Of a stretch of DNA of 64,000 bases, positions 1-16,946 are shown in pieces. Made by a program: the position numbers and the translations under genes. Below the pieces are notes generated by a model. That model did no database searches, was not told where the DNA came from, and saw only the letters and a list, made by a program, of their open reading frames with translations. Every line of letters begins with the position of its first letter. Position 1 is the stretch's first letter. Source of the DNA: Sulfuriferula sp. (lineage in GTDB: Bacteria > Pseudomonadota > Gammaproteobacteria > Burkholderiales > Sulfuriferulaceae); the NCBI GenBank assembly GCA_031291235.1, contig JARLJL010000020.1, positions 97,134 through 161,133 of the forward strand, given 5' to 3'.

Positions 1-514
1 GGTCGACTTCGGCGATAAACTCATCGAGATGTTTGCGTTTGGCGATAAGCCCTGCTTCCTCGTGAGCATATTCAGTGAGCATGGCTGCGCTGCCGGTGAT
101 GTTATTGCGCTGCCATGCGATCAGGTTACGCGCGATCTGTACGATTTGATGAGCTGCGCTATCGCCGATAAAACGCGCCAGATCAGCTTCGGCGTCCCAG
201 TCCAGCGTTAACAGGATATTGCCGAAATCGGCAGCAAACTGGGTGTCGCCGCTGATGCTGATTTCGTGCGTGGCGGCATGATCGCCCAGCGCAATGCGGG
301 CGGCGAGCAGCGGGTTCAATTGCATGCGAGTATCGACATCTTCGTCGTCGACCTGCTGCACGCGACCATCGCTATCGATAGTCAGCGCGAACTGCAGCGG
401 AAACAGGTCGACGGCAATGCGTTTGTCGATGTGGCTCATCAACCGTTGTCGCGCCCAGGGCGCATGATTGAGCAGGTGGTTGAGTGCTGCAACGATGACG
501 TAGCCCGACAGCAT
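1..514 (-). CDS. ubiJ: Ubiquinone biosynthesis accessory factor UbiJ, partial
   Basis: Reading the minus strand from the ATG at 514 gives an open frame of 171 codons that runs off the left edge, so the C-terminus is missing. The product is a soluble SCP2-like lipid-binding protein; the family helps assemble the ubiquinone-synthesis complex and binds its hydrophobic intermediates. The visible part fits: a helical N-terminus (MLSGYVIVAALNHLL), then an acidic segment, then the SCP2-type strand GDTQFAADFGNIL and a helix. The ATG lies one base after the ubiE stop, the usual ubiE-ubiJ arrangement, with ubiB expected next. Family assignment rests on residue pattern plus neighbour. Confidence 0.85.
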   Translation of the reverse strand, partial: MLSGYVIVAALNHLLNHAPWARQRLMSHIDKRIAVDLFPLQFALTIDSDGRVQQVDDEDVDTRMQLNPLLAARIALGDHAATHEISISGDTQFAADFGNILLTLDWDAEADLARFIGDSAAHQIVQIARNLIAWQRNNITGSAAMLTEYAHEEAGLIAKRKHLDEFIAEVD

Positions 515-515
515 A

Positions 516-1250
516 TTAATATTTGTATCCCTTGTGCAGAGCGACAACGCCGCCGCTGAGATTGTAGTAGGTTACCTTGGCAAATCCGGCTTCGCTCATC
601 ATGGTCTTGAGCGTTTCCTGATCGGGATGCATGCGGATGGATTCGGCAAGGTATTGGTAGCTGTCGGCATCCTTGGCGATCAGTTTGCCCATGACCGGCA
701 ACAATTTGAACGAGTATGCATCGTAAACCGGCGCCAGCGGTTTCCAGATTTTGGAGAACTCCAGTACCAGCAGGCGTCCGCCCGGGCGCAGCACGCGATA
801 CATGTCGCGCAGCGCAGCATCCTTGTGGGTCATGTTGCGCAGGCCGAAAGCGACGCTGACGCAATCGAAATAATTGTCGGGAAAGGGCAGTTTCTCGCCG
901 TCGCACTGGGCAACGGGTATGGCCTGGCCTTCGTCGAGCATGCGGTCGCGGCCTACGCTGAGCATGGAGCTATTGATGTCGGTCAGCCAGACCTGGCCAG
1001 TCGGGCCGACTTTTTTCAGGAATAAACGGGTCAGATCTGCGGTGCCGCCGGCAACATCCAGTACTCGATTGCCGGGCCGAACGCCGGAGGTTTCTATGGT
1101 GAAGCGTTTCCACAAGCGATGCAGGCCCATGGACATGAGATCGTTCATCACGTCGTAACGCTGGGCGACCGAATGGAATACTTCGGCGACTTTACCGGCT
1201 TTTTCCGATTCGGCTACGGTTTTGAAACCAAAGTGTGTACTGTTATCCAT
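516..1250 (-). CDS. ubiE: Ubiquinone/menaquinone C-methyltransferase UbiE
   Basis: SAM-dependent C-methyltransferase of ubiquinone (and, where present, menaquinone) synthesis. From ATG 1250 the protein begins [12 protein letters not shown] and is 244 residues, near the usual family length. The frame can be read 26 codons further upstream, but the THFGF start matches the family and the extra residues do not. The SAM-binding motif [11 protein letters not shown], the family block [12 protein letters not shown] and the C-terminal signature [16 protein letters not shown] are all present. It is followed at once by ubiJ, so the two are probably cotranscribed. The SRP RNA lies just upstream on the same strand. 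Confidence 0.97.
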   Translation of the reverse strand: MDNSTHFGFKTVAESEKAGKVAEVFHSVAQRYDVMNDLMSMGLHRLWKRFTIETSGVRPGNRVLDVAGGTADLTRLFLKKVGPTGQVWLTDINSSMLSVGRDRMLDEGQAIPVAQCDGEKLPFPDNYFDCVSVAFGLRNMTHKDAALRDMYRVLRPGGRLLVLEFSKIWKPLAPVYDAYSFKLLPVMGKLIAKDADSYQYLAESIRMHPDQETLKTMMSEAGFAKVTYYNLSGGVVALHKGYKY

Positions 1251-1330
1251 GAGAGGGCAGTTCAAGTGAGAATAACGTGAATCATAACCGAGACCGCGCA
1301 GAAATAAAAACTTTGGTCTGGTATTCAAGG

Positions 1331-1431
1331 AGTGGCGAGCCTAACCCCCGGCACTTGCAGTAAACGGCTGTGGCTGCTTCCTTCCGGACCTGACCAGGTT
1401 CACCGCCTTGCAATGCGGGGAGACCCGCCAG
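1331..1431 (-). ncRNA. ffs: Small signal recognition particle RNA (4.5S RNA)
   Basis: The minus strand carries the conserved SRP core: AGGTCCGGAAGGAAGCAGCC, containing the GGAA apical tetraloop, flanked by the internal-loop strand (GTGAACCTGGTCAGG). The outer ends can pair (GCTGGCGGGTC at the 5' side with AGGCTCGCCA at the 3' side), closing a hairpin of about 100 nt as in the bacterial small SRP RNA. The ends are estimated from this pairing and from the promoter position. Its protein partner Ffh is at 38762-40129. Confidence 0.93.
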
Positions 1432-1436
1432 CAGTT

Positions 1437-1465
1437 ATTCTACGCTAGTCACGAAGGCTGGCAAA
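1437..1465 (-). promoter_or_regulatory. Probable sigma-70 promoter of ffs
   Basis: On the minus strand, -10 TAGAAT (1437-1442) and a weak -35 TTTGCC (1460-1465) with a 17-base spacer place the start about 6-7 bases downstream, at the inferred 5' end of the SRP RNA. Confidence 0.5.
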
Positions 1466-1497
1466 GCGGTATAGTGCACTATTTACGATAGTGGCGA

Positions 1498-2037
1498 GTG
1501 AAAATGAAGATTTTATGGCGGTCAGCCCTGATGCTGTGCTTGAGTTTGCCCGTGTTGAGCCATGCCGATGGCGTGAACATATTTGACGATACTGGGCAGA
1601 TCAATAACGAGAATGTGGCCGATGATGACAAGCCGTGGCATGAGCTGCAGGCGCATATCCCGGCGTATCCCAAGGATGAAAATCTGGTGCCGTTTTATGT
1701 GAGCGCCGTTGCCAACAATACGTATGCGATTGACAAGTCCACGCTGGATGTAGGCAAGGACGGCGTGGTGCGCTATGTGCTGGTGATAAAGACCAAAGGC
1801 GGCGCGAAGAATGTCAGTTTCGAAGGCATACGTTGCGAGACGCGCGAGCGCAGGATATATGCAATCGGCCGCGACGACGGCGGCTGGGATCGCTCGCACG
1901 AAAATCGCTGGCAGGCGATTTCCGGGGAGTCTTCGCTGTCGTATCATCGCGCGCTTGCGGACGATTATTTTTGTCCGGACGGAGTGATTGTGTGGAATCC
2001 GGCTCAGGCTTTGCAGAATATCAAGGCGGGACGATAG
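1498..2037 (+). CDS. Secreted CNP1-like family protein
   Basis: A 179-residue exported protein of unknown function, matching by pattern the CNP1-like family of betaproteobacteria. A signal peptide is visible (KILWRSALMLCLSLPVLSHA, cut before DG). The mature part has the family landmarks: W-H-E-L, NLVPFYVSA, the block VGKDGVVRYVLVI, GIRCETRERRIYAIGR and DYFCP; the two cysteines may form a disulphide. Translation could begin at GTG 1498 or at ATG 1504, two codons later; neither has a strong ribosome-binding site. It stands alone between ffs and pyrG. Confidence 0.75.
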   Translation: MKMKILWRSALMLCLSLPVLSHADGVNIFDDTGQINNENVADDDKPWHELQAHIPAYPKDENLVPFYVSAVANNTYAIDKSTLDVGKDGVVRYVLVIKTKGGAKNVSFEGIRCETRERRIYAIGRDDGGWDRSHENRWQAISGESSLSYHRALADDYFCPDGVIVWNPAQALQNIKAGR

Positions 2038-2065
2038 TCGAGCGGTTAAATTTTATGCCCGGTAA

Positions 2066-4590
<2,525 letters not shown>

Positions 4591-4632
4591 TCCGCCATTG
4601 ACCGGATTAACAGATAAATTGAGAGGAAATAA

Positions 4633-5916
<1,284 letters not shown>

Positions 5917-5938
5917 CCTGTTTGCCGGCTAAAGCGCG

Positions 5939-6283
5939 ATGCGTAGTCTGACAGGCATATTATTAGGCTTGTTACTGTTGCTGCAGTATCCGCTTTGGCT
6001 GGGTAAAGGCAGCTGGCTCAAGGTGTGGGATACGCAGCAGCAGGTCGTGGCGCAGCAGCAGGTCAATGCCAGGCTGACCACGCGCAATGCGGCAATGGAC
6101 GCTGAAGTGCGCGATCTGAAACAAGGGTTGGGTGCAATTGAAGAACGTGCCCGTTCCGAACTCGGTATGGTGCGTAAAAACGAAGTGTTCTTTCAGGTAC
6201 TGGATGCGCCGCCGCCGACGGCTACCGCACCGCCTGCAATTCCTACCGCAGAGTCTATTGATAGTCATGGAATGCCAAGATGA
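5939..6283 (+). CDS. ftsB: Cell division protein FtsB
   Basis: Small bitopic divisome protein that forms the FtsQLB complex. The 114 residues show the expected layout: a single N-terminal membrane span ([19 protein letters not shown]), a periplasmic coiled coil ([20 protein letters not shown] onward) and the conserved end [21 protein letters not shown]. The last 25 residues are a Pro/Ala-rich tail. It lies 22 bases after eno, its usual position, and its stop overlaps the next start by four bases (ATGA). Confidence 0.93.
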   Translation: MRSLTGILLGLLLLLQYPLWLGKGSWLKVWDTQQQVVAQQQVNARLTTRNAAMDAEVRDLKQGLGAIEERARSELGMVRKNEVFFQVLDAPPPTATAPPAIPTAESIDSHGMPR

Positions 6284-7413
6284 ATTCATTGCAACTCAGC
6301 CTGATTGTCCTTGCCGTCGTGGTGATCGGCATTATTCTGCTGTATAACTGGTTTCAGGAACGCAAATATCGCAAACAATCGATTGCCCTGTTCGGACAGC
6401 AGGAGGATGTGCTATTGCAGCCTGCCGAGCAAGCGCCGGTTATCCCGCAAGCGACCAGCGAAAGGATCGAACCGGTTGTCGGCGCCCGCGAATCCGATGT
6501 CGTGAGTCGGCCTGCAGCACCGGTGAAACCGGACGTGCAGGCGTATTCTCCGCAGATGGAAGCTGAAACGGAGCCGGCTAGCGAATTGCCGCTACCGCCA
6601 GTCGACCCTTTGCTGGAATACGTTATTAGCATACAGGTAGTCGATGCCATCCCCAGCCCTGCGTTTGCTACATTGATCGATACCCAGCGCGATACCGGCA
6701 AGCCGGTACGCTGGTGGGGTTATGCCGATAATCTGGATAGCTGGGTAGAAATCAGCCCATGGCGCGATCAGGCGTTTACCGATGTGGCCATTGTGGTTCA
6801 GCTTGCCGATCGTACCGGGCCTGTTACTGAGAGTCAGCTGTTCAATCTGAGTCATGAGGCACAGCAATTAGCCAACCGATTTAACGGCATAGCCAGCTGG
6901 AGCGACATACCGCCGGTATTGGTCAAGGCCGCGAAACTGGATCAGTTTTGCGTTGAAGTGGACGTGCTGATAGGCTTGAATGTGGTGAGTGACGACGGCG
7001 CAACCTTCAGCGGGGAAAAAATTGCCGAACTGGCGCTGGCGGCTGGCTTGACGCTGGATAATGCCGGCGTATATCAACGTCGCAGCGATCGCGGAGAGGT
7101 GACTTATGCGCTGTGTAATCATGAGGATACGCCATTTTCTGCGGATGCGATGAATAACGTGAAGACGCATGGTATTACGTTGCTGTTTGAAGTGCCTCGC
7201 GTGGAAAACGGGTTGGCTGCTTTCGCCGAAATGGCGCAATTCGGTCAGCAATTGGCAAATGCGCTGGGCGGGAAATTGGTGGACGATAATATTCGTCCCT
7301 TGTCCCCCGCCGGGATTGAAAAAATTCAGACCCAATTGGTGCATATTTATCAAATTATGGAAGCACACGAAATACCTGCCGGTAGTCGGCGTGCTTTACG
7401 TCTGTTTAATTAG
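6280..7413 (+). CDS. zipA: Cell division protein ZipA homologue
   Basis: Membrane-anchored FtsZ-binding protein. It has one N-terminal membrane span (residues 4-22, [19 protein letters not shown]), a basic stretch (QERKYRKQS), a Pro/Ala/Glu-rich linker to about residue 105 and a C-terminal globular region fitting the ZipA FtsZ-binding fold ([39 protein letters not shown]). Sequence conservation in ZipA is low, so the call leans on architecture and on the position directly before ligA and after ftsB. The ftsB stop overlaps the start (ATGA). Confidence 0.82.
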   Translation: MNSLQLSLIVLAVVVIGIILLYNWFQERKYRKQSIALFGQQEDVLLQPAEQAPVIPQATSERIEPVVGARESDVVSRPAAPVKPDVQAYSPQMEAETEPASELPLPPVDPLLEYVISIQVVDAIPSPAFATLIDTQRDTGKPVRWWGYADNLDSWVEISPWRDQAFTDVAIVVQLADRTGPVTESQLFNLSHEAQQLANRFNGIASWSDIPPVLVKAAKLDQFCVEVDVLIGLNVVSDDGATFSGEKIAELALAAGLTLDNAGVYQRRSDRGEVTYALCNHEDTPFSADAMNNVKTHGITLLFEVPRVENGLAAFAEMAQFGQQLANALGGKLVDDNIRPLSPAGIEKIQTQLVHIYQIMEAHEIPAGSRRALRLFN

Positions 7414-10323
<2,910 letters not shown>

Positions 10324-10327
<4 letters not shown>

Positions 10328-12897
10328 ATGTTCAGTATGCGTAACAAATCGGTTTCGAGTTGCAGCCGCGACTGCGGCTGGTTGAGTTCGCTACCTTCTA
10401 TCATGAAGGTGTCCTCTGCGCGTTCGCCTAGGGTACTGATTTTCGCACAGCATAAATTGATATTGTGCTGATACAGTACCTGAGCGATGGCAGACAGTAG
10501 TCCAGGCCTGTCGCCGGCGGTCAGGTTGAGTGTATAGAGTTTGCCGCGTTCATCCGGGCGCAAATTGACTTCGGCATTGATGGGGAAGTGTTTGAGGTGG
10601 CGGCTGACGCGTCCGCGCGTCACCGTTTTAAGCATGACATGTGAATTCAGCAATTTTGCCAGTTCGTGTTCGATATAGCTCAGAAAGTCGCGATAAGCGA
10701 CTGTGCGCTGATTCTTGTCGAGTATGAGGAAACTGTCGAGAGCGTATCCGTTGTGGGTGGTGTGGACCTTTGCATCGGCGATCGTGTAGTTGATGGCCTC
10801 GAAGAATGCGCATATCTGTGCAAACAGACTGGCTTCATCCGGTGCGTAAATCATCACTTGCACACCTTCGCCTATGGGACTCAGGCGCGCCCGGACTACA
10901 GCGGTAGAGGTGCTTGCACGATGCCACAGATGGCGCGTGTGCCAGGCGATTTCCTGCGCTTCATGGCGCAGGAAATAACTGTCGGCCAGGTTGTGCCAGA
11001 GGGCATCCTCCGTGTGCGGGGAGAGGCCGTATAACCGTAGCAGGCGCGAGGCCTCGGTTTTGACCTTGTCGATCCCGCTATGCAGGGATGTGTCGCCGCT
11101 GAGCCGGCTGCGGCTGGCATAAAACAGGTCTTCCAGCAGTTTCGCTTTCCAGGCATTCCATACCGTCGGGCTGGTGCCGCGTATATCACAGGTGGTGAGC
11201 AGATACAGCGCAGTCAGATGACGTTCGTCGGGAATGCGTTGGGTAAAACGTGCAATCACATCGGGATCAGATAAGTCCTGTTTTTGGGCGGTTGAGGAAA
11301 AAACCAGATGTTCGCCGACCAGCCAAACGACTAGCTCGGCATCGGCCCGTGACAATTCGTGCTGCTTGCAGAAGCGACGCGCGTCCGCCATGCCCAGCGT
11401 GGAATGGTCGCCGCCGCGCCCTTTGGCGATATCGTGAAACAATGCCGCTATATACAATAATTCAGGTCGGGCAAAGCCGCTGATCAGGCGGCTGGCAAGC
11501 GGGTGTTCGTGAGACAGTTCGGGTATGGTCAGGCGGCGCAGGTTGCGCAACACCGTCAGCATGTGTTCGTCTACGGTGTAGATATGGTAAAGATCGTGCT
11601 GCATTTGACCGACTATGCGCCCGAATGCAGGGATGTAGCGACCCAGTATGCCGTAGTGATTCATGTTGCGCAGGGTTCTGGTAACGCGTTGCGGCGTGCG
11701 TAATATTTGCATGAACTGGGCGTGGTTGACCGGATCGCGTCTGAAATCGGCATCGATACGCCGCCGTGCCCGCCAGAGTGCGCGCAAAGTGGACGCGCTC
11801 ATGCCGGTCAGCTCGGGATGTTGCTGCAGCAGGATAAAGCTTTCGAAGATAGCGCTGGGCTGGCGTTCAAATAAGCTGTCGTCCATAACTTTGAGCAAAT
11901 TGTCGCGAATCTGGAAACGCGGATTGAGCGAAATGATAGGCAGCTGATTGTTGCCGAAAATGCGCGCGCGCAGACTGGGTAACAGGATATCGCGCATTTG
12001 CGCCACGATCTTGACGCTGCGGTAGTAACGCTGCATCAGTATTTCACTGGAACGGCGCGTACTTGTGGCCCGGATTTGATACTGTTCGGCTAGGCTTTGT
12101 TGGTAATCGAATAACAGACGGTCTTCCCTGCGTCCGGCAAGATAATGCAGGCGCGTCCTGAGATCGAACAGAAAATGTTCCAGTTTCTGTATCTGGCGCG
12201 ATTCGTCCGGGTTGAGCAATCCCGCAACGACCAGGTCGTGCCAGCTTGCGCCTATGCCGGCCGCCTGCGTCAGCCAGCGCAAATTATGCAGGTCGCGCAA
12301 TCCGCCCGGGCTTTCCTTGAGATTGGGTTCCAGTTGGTAAGCGCTATCGTTAAAGCGGGCATGCCGCTGATCCTGCTCCAGTAGTTTGCCTTCAAAGAAA
12401 GTGCGCGGATCGAGTTGCTGGGTAAAGCGTTGCCGGAAGGACTGGTACAGCGGCTGATTGCCGGTAAGAAAACGCGATTCCAGCAGGTTGGTGCCGATCG
12501 TGATGTCGCGTTCCGCTTCTATCAGACATTCGTCCAGCGTGCGTACGCTGGGACCGACTTCCAGACCGATATCCCAGAATAAGCCGACTAGCCGTTCTAT
12601 CGCAGACTGTTCGTCGGGCAATGCCGGATGCGCCAATAAAATCAGCAGGTCGACATCCGAATAGGGAAATAGCTCGCCGCGTCCATATCCGCCTACAGCA
12701 ACCAGAGCGGCGCTGGCAGGCAGGTCGAGTGAGGTCCATAATTCCTGCAGTACGCTATCGACGAGCAGCTTGTTACGGGATAACAGGGAGCGAATCGATG
12801 TGCCGGCCAGAAAGGCTTGTTTGATGGCGCCGCGACCATTGCGTAATCGCGTGCGCCACTCGTCGGTGCGAATGGCAGGCGCAATAGTCGTGTTCAT
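10324..12897 (-). CDS. glnD: [Protein-PII] uridylyltransferase/uridylyl-removing enzyme GlnD
   Basis: Nitrogen sensor that uridylylates PII proteins when glutamine is low and removes UMP when it is high. The 857-residue protein has the full architecture: nucleotidyltransferase domain with [19 protein letters not shown], the GlnD linker, an HD hydrolase domain ([17 protein letters not shown]) and two C-terminal ACT domains (the second beginning [17 protein letters not shown]). Its ATG overlaps the map stop by one base (TAATG), so map and glnD form a coupled unit. Confidence 0.98.
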
Positions 12898-13703
12898 TAT
12901 TTTGCAGTCACAAAATCGGGTACGGGCGGGGTGCCGGCAGATACGGTAAGTACCTCAAATCCGCTGTCCGTGACCAGTACGGTATGCTCCCATTGTGCAG
13001 ACAGGCTGCGATCCTTGGTAACGATGGTCCAGCCATCGCCGAGTTGACGGATGTCGCGACGGCCTGCGTTGATCATGGGTTCTATGGTGAATATCATGCC
13101 GGCTGCCAGTTTCAGGCCGGTACCGGCGCGACCGTAATGCAGCACCTGGGGTTCTTCATGGAATTTCTGGCCGATACCGTGTCCGCAGAATTCGCGTACG
13201 ACGCTGTAACCATTCGATTCGGCAAATTTTTGTATGGTATGGCCGATATCGCCCAGCAGTGCGCCGGGGCGTACCATTTTAATGCCGTGCCACATGGCCT
13301 GATAGGTGATTTCGCACAGGCGTTTGGCATGCGGCGAGACTTCGCCGACGTAGAACATGCGGCTGCTGTCGCCATGCCAGCCGTCCTTGATGACAGTCAC
13401 GTCGATATTGACGATGTCGCCGTTCTTGAGCGGCTTGTCGTTCGGCACGCCATGGCATATTTGCTGGTTGATGGAGGTGCAAATCGAACGCGGGTAAGGG
13501 GTATGGCCCGACGGAGCGTAATTCAGCGGGGCGGAAATGGCATGTTGTACGTTTACCGTATAATCGTCGCAAAGCTTGTCCAGTTCGGCCGTGGTGACGC
13601 CGACCTTGACGAACGGCGTAATATAATCCAGTAATTCGGCTGCGAGCCTGCCGGCAACGCGCATTTTTTCTATATCTGCTGGAGATTTGATACTGACTGA
13701 CAT
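12897..13703 (-). CDS. map: Methionine aminopeptidase, type I
   Basis: Removes the initiator methionine from nascent proteins. The frame is open further upstream, but ATG 13703 (MSVSIKSPADIEKMRVAGRL) matches the family start, and the probable promoter at 13737-13765 lies inside the longer version, which rules it out. The resulting 268-residue protein carries the metal ligands: the two aspartates of NIDVTVIKDGWHGDSSR, the histidine of CGHGIGQKFHEEPQ, the first glutamate in FTIEPMI and the last in AQWEHTVLVT. It is followed by glnD with a TAATG overlap. Confidence 0.97.
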   Translation of the reverse strand: MSVSIKSPADIEKMRVAGRLAAELLDYITPFVKVGVTTAELDKLCDDYTVNVQHAISAPLNYAPSGHTPYPRSICTSINQQICHGVPNDKPLKNGDIVNIDVTVIKDGWHGDSSRMFYVGEVSPHAKRLCEITYQAMWHGIKMVRPGALLGDIGHTIQKFAESNGYSVVREFCGHGIGQKFHEEPQVLHYGRAGTGLKLAAGMIFTIEPMINAGRRDIRQLGDGWTIVTKDRSLSAQWEHTVLVTDSGFEVLTVSAGTPPVPDFVTAK

Positions 13704-13736
13704 GACTGGCATATACGGGTAAAGATTGGATATCCA

Positions 13737-13765
13737 AGGATAAAGTAAGACAGGGGAATGGTCAA
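13737..13765 (-). promoter_or_regulatory. Sigma-70 promoter of map-glnD
   Basis: Minus-strand -35 TTGACC (13760-13765), 17-base spacer and -10 TATCCT (13737-13742). The predicted start near 13730 leaves a leader of about 27 bases before the map ATG. Confidence 0.55.
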
Positions 13766-13800
13766 TTTTGTTCGTTTTGCTGCGTAAAAGTAAAGGCAAC

Positions 13801-13829
13801 TTGTCAACAGCGCGGTTTCGTCCTATAAT
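13801..13829 (+). promoter_or_regulatory. Sigma-70 promoter of rpsP-rimM-trmD-rplS
   Basis: TTGTCA (13801-13806), 17-base spacer and a perfect TATAAT (13824-13829), about 37 bases before the rpsP ATG. This is one of the strongest promoter matches in the window, as expected for a ribosomal protein operon. Confidence 0.75.
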
Positions 13830-13865
13830 CGCGCTCTTTTTAATTCAATTGGTTAGGCACTCACG

Positions 13866-14120
13866 ATGGTTATAATTCGTCTTGCTCGTGGCGGCGCAAA
13901 AAACCGCCCGTTCTACAACGTAGTTGTTGCGGATTCGCGCAATCGTCGCGATGGTCGTTTTATTGAACGCGTTGGCTTTTACAATCCTGTCGCCAAGGAA
14001 GGTTCCGAAGCCCTGCGTTTGAGCCTTGATCGCGTTACGCATTGGGTTTCCCAAGGTGCGCAATTAAGTGATGCAGTAGCTAGACTGGTCAAAAACGAAA
14101 GTGCCAAAGTCGCTGGATAA
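13866..14120 (+). CDS. rpsP: 30S ribosomal protein S16
   Basis: Early-assembling protein of the small subunit. The 84 residues match the family throughout: [40 protein letters not shown] and the helix [18 protein letters not shown]. It heads the conserved operon rpsP-rimM-trmD-rplS; its 3' end overlaps the rimM start by 20 bases. Confidence 0.99.
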   Translation: MVIIRLARGGAKNRPFYNVVVADSRNRRDGRFIERVGFYNPVAKEGSEALRLSLDRVTHWVSQGAQLSDAVARLVKNESAKVAG

Positions 14121-14610
14121 TCTGGTGGTGATGGGGCGGATTGCCGTCCCGTATGGTATCAAGGGCTGGATGAAAATCCAGACTTTCAGCGAGGCGATAG
14201 ATACGCTTGCCGATTATGCCGAATGGTATGTCAAGCGTGACAATGAATGGCAAACCTATACGGTTGCCGATGTCAAAGTGCATAACAAAATGCTGGTTGC
14301 GGAATTGGTCGGCATCGCTGATCGAGATCAGGCACTGGCGTTAAAAGGCTGTGAAATTGCCGTCGCGCGCGAATCGCTGCCGGCTGCGCCTGAGGGCGAA
14401 TATTACTGGTCCGATTTGGTCGGGTTGAATGTCGTCAACTTGCGCGGCGAACCGTTCGGCGTCATCGAACAGATACTGGAAGCCGGTGCGCACGATGTAC
14501 TGGTCGTGCGCGGCGAGCGCGAGCATTTGATTCCGTTTGTCGGCCAGATTGTGCGAAACGTCGATCTGGCGGCGCGCACGGTTCAGGTTGATTGGGAGCT
14601 GGATTACTGA
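14101..14610 (+). CDS. rimM: Ribosome maturation factor RimM
   Basis: Binds S19 and assists assembly of the 30S head. The 169-residue protein has the N-terminal RimM barrel ([21 protein letters not shown]) and a C-terminal PRC-barrel ([20 protein letters not shown] ... [10 protein letters not shown]). The start used is GTG 14101, inside the end of rpsP, which keeps the LDNLVV strand; ATG 14131 would lose it. The stop shares one base with the trmD start (TGATG). Confidence 0.96.
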   Translation: MPKSLDNLVVMGRIAVPYGIKGWMKIQTFSEAIDTLADYAEWYVKRDNEWQTYTVADVKVHNKMLVAELVGIADRDQALALKGCEIAVARESLPAAPEGEYYWSDLVGLNVVNLRGEPFGVIEQILEAGAHDVLVVRGEREHLIPFVGQIVRNVDLAARTVQVDWELDY

Positions 14611-15380
14611 TGTCGTCCGTTCCGTTGCAAATCGATGTGGTGACGCTGTTCCCGCAAATGTTTGCTGCGATCACCGAATTCGGTATCAGCGGCCGCGCTT
14701 TTACGCGACAGTGTGCCGAACTGCGATTGTGGAATCCGCGCGATTTTACGACGGATAACTATCGCACCATAGACGACAGGCCTTACGGCGGCGGCCCCGG
14801 CATGGTGATGTTGGCAGAGCCGCTGGATGCAGCGCTGGATGCAGCAGAAGCCAGACAGCGCGAGGCCGGTGTGGACAAGCCGCATCGGGTGTACCTGTCC
14901 CCTCAGGGACGCACGCTGGATCATGCGCTGGTGATGGAATTGGCAGCGCGTCCTGGTCTGATCTTGCTGGCCGGACGTTACGAAGGCGTTGATCAGCGTT
15001 TGCTGGATCAGCGCATAGATGAATATATCTCTATCGGCGATTATGTGTTGTCCGGTGGAGAGTTGGCAGCGATGGTAGTGATAGACGCCATTGTGCGGCA
15101 ATTGCCCGGCGTGCTGGGCGATGCGGATTCTGCGGTGCAGGATTCGTTTGTAAACGGCTTGCTGGATTATCCGCATTACACCCGTCCTGAAGTGTATCGG
15201 GGGGTAGCGGTACCGGCGGTGCTGATGGGCGGTAATCATGCCAACATTCAGCGCTGGCGGTTGCAGCAATCTTTATTGGCGACGCAGAGAAGTCGCCCGG
15301 ATTTATTAGCCAAGCGTGGTATGGGCGCGGCAGAAATTGACTTGCTGGCCTCTGGCGAGCAGGAAAATAAACCAGACTAG
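14610..15380 (+). CDS. trmD: tRNA (guanine37-N1)-methyltransferase TrmD
   Basis: Methylates G37 next to the anticodon and so prevents frameshifting. From ATG 14610 ([18 protein letters not shown]) it has 256 residues. The SPOUT-fold knot region is clear: [29 protein letters not shown] and [18 protein letters not shown]. An upstream in-frame start at 14592 lies inside rimM and lacks support. The start overlaps the rimM stop by one base. Confidence 0.98.
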   Translation: MSSVPLQIDVVTLFPQMFAAITEFGISGRAFTRQCAELRLWNPRDFTTDNYRTIDDRPYGGGPGMVMLAEPLDAALDAAEARQREAGVDKPHRVYLSPQGRTLDHALVMELAARPGLILLAGRYEGVDQRLLDQRIDEYISIGDYVLSGGELAAMVVIDAIVRQLPGVLGDADSAVQDSFVNGLLDYPHYTRPEVYRGVAVPAVLMGGNHANIQRWRLQQSLLATQRSRPDLLAKRGMGAAEIDLLASGEQENKPD

Positions 15381-15478
15381 CTGTTTGCCGGTCTGGTAAC
15401 AACAAACCCCGTACGTCAAGCGGCGGCTTGCTCCGTGTGGTAAGGTCCAAGACCTCAATTTTAGTTCAGGAGAACGCA

Positions 15479-15856
15479 ATGAATTTGATTCAACAACTGG
15501 AACAGGAAGAGATTGCCCGTCTGGGTAAAACCATCCCTGATTTTGCACCTGGCGATACCGTAATCGTTAGCGTGAAGGTTAAAGAAGGCACGCGTGAACG
15601 TTTGCAGGCCTACGAAGGCGTGGTGATTGCCAAGCGTAACCGTGGTCTGAATTCCGCATTTATCGTGCGTAAGATTTCTGCCGGCGAAGGCGTGGAGCGT
15701 ACGTTCCAGACCTACTCGCCGCTGGTTGACAATATCGAAGTAAAACGTCGCGGCGATGTACGTCGTGCCAAGCTGTACTACTTGCGCGACCGTTCGGGTA
15801 AATCCGCACGTATTAAAGAAAAATTGCCGGCCAGAAAAGTTAAGGCAACTGCTTAA
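15479..15856 (+). CDS. rplS: 50S ribosomal protein L19
   Basis: Large-subunit protein at the subunit interface. ATG 15479 has AGGAG seven bases upstream and begins the standard N-terminus [17 protein letters not shown]; the 17 extra codons of the longer frame are leader. The 125-residue product contains [30 protein letters not shown] and [10 protein letters not shown]. It is the last gene of the S16 operon, with an intrinsic terminator directly after. Confidence 0.99.
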   Translation: MNLIQQLEQEEIARLGKTIPDFAPGDTVIVSVKVKEGTRERLQAYEGVVIAKRNRGLNSAFIVRKISAGEGVERTFQTYSPLVDNIEVKRRGDVRRAKLYYLRDRSGKSARIKEKLPARKVKATA

Positions 15857-15874
15857 GCTTTTACCGGCGCTGTT

Positions 15875-15906
15875 AAAAGGGCGGATCTGCGGATCCGCCC
15901 TTTTTT
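15875..15906 (+). terminator. Intrinsic terminator of the rpsP-rplS operon
   Basis: A perfect 9-bp stem (GGGCGGATC, 15879-15887, with GATCCGCCC, 15892-15900), a four-base loop and a run of six T. The A-run before the stem could also serve the convergent holA transcript. Confidence 0.9.
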
Positions 15907-15930
15907 ATTGTGAGGCTGGTTTTCTTCGGT

Positions 15931-16941
15931 TTAGCGTTGCGGCAGTGCGACGGTCAGCGCCAGTTGCCTGAGCGCTGCCCAAGGGTCTTCATTAAGCAGC
16001 CCTTTGATCATGCGGTCTATGGCAGCGGCTTGTCTGAGGCTGGTGGTGAGCGTGTCGAGTCTGACGCGTTGCAACGCTTTCTCGACCAGCGCCTGCCGAC
16101 TTTCCCATACGCCGACTTCGCGCATCAGCCGGGATGGCGCTATGCCGTTGTTCTGTGCGGTTTTCAGCCGGGTCAGGATGCGTAGTTCGCGGGTAATCGT
16201 CCACAGAATCAGGGTAGGGGCTTCACCTTCATTGCGCAAGCCTTCCAGCATGCGTATCAGCCGCGGCACATCGCTGGCCAGCAAGGCATCGGCAAGCTTG
16301 AATACATCGTAGCGGGCCACGTCGAGTACGGCGTCGCGGACACTGGCAAAATCGAGCCGACCGGCGGGGAACAGCAGCGCGAGCTTGCGTATTTCCTGTT
16401 GGGCTGCGAGCAGGTTGCCTTCTACCTTTTGCGCCAGAAAGCGCAGGGTTTCGCTATCGGCCTGTTGTTGCTGTTGCGACAGGCGTTCCCCTATCCAGCG
16501 CGGCAGTTGTTCGTTGCTGACCGGATAAACCGCAATCATGACGCCGGCATCGTCCAGCGCGCCAAACCATTTGGCAGAGGTGGTTTGACGATCGAGTTTG
16601 GGCAGCGTGATCAGGGTAACGGTGTCGGCAGGCAGATTTGCGCTGTAGCTTTGCAGCGCCTTGCCGCCGTCAGCGCCCGGCTTGCCGGACGGTATGCGTA
16701 TATCGACGAGACGCCGATCGCTGAACAACGACAGGTTATCTCCTGCATTTAGCAGCGTTTGCCAGTTAAACCGCCCTTCGACCTGATATATTTCGCGTTC
16801 GGTATAGCCTTGCGCGCGTGCCGCATGGCGTATCTGGTCGGCGGCTTCGAGTACCAGTAACGGTTCATCACCATAAATGCAGTAGAGCGGTTTCAGCCCT
16901 TTGGCAAGATGCGAAGCGAGCTGTTCCGGCTTGATGCGCAT
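15931..16941 (-). CDS. holA: DNA polymerase III subunit delta
   Basis: Opens the sliding clamp within the clamp loader. The 336-residue protein has the family's layout: N-terminal LYCIYGDEPLLVLEAADQIR, LIDIRIPSGKPG-type strand (read here as LVDIRIPSGKPG), the LITLPKLDR block and the C-terminal helical collar domain (RELRILTRLKTAQNNG). It starts five bases after lptE on the same strand, the standard leuS-lptE-holA order. Confidence 0.96.
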   Translation of the reverse strand: MRIKPEQLASHLAKGLKPLYCIYGDEPLLVLEAADQIRHAARAQGYTEREIYQVEGRFNWQTLLNAGDNLSLFSDRRLVDIRIPSGKPGADGGKALQSYSANLPADTVTLITLPKLDRQTTSAKWFGALDDAGVMIAVYPVSNEQLPRWIGERLSQQQQQADSETLRFLAQKVEGNLLAAQQEIRKLALLFPAGRLDFASVRDAVLDVARYDVFKLADALLASDVPRLIRMLEGLRNEGEAPTLILWTITRELRILTRLKTAQNNGIAPSRLMREVGVWESRQALVEKALQRVRLDTLTTSLRQAAAIDRMIKGLLNEDPWAALRQLALTVALPQR

Positions 16942-16946
16942 GGGGA

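Noticed and set aside
439..906. Minus-strand frame of 155 codons across the ubiE/ubiJ junction
   Set aside because: It is out of frame with both real genes and Arg/Gln-rich, as expected for a shadow.
13704..13799. N-terminal extension of methionine aminopeptidase
   Set aside because: It contains the likely map promoter and has no family similarity; ATG 13703 gives the normal start.
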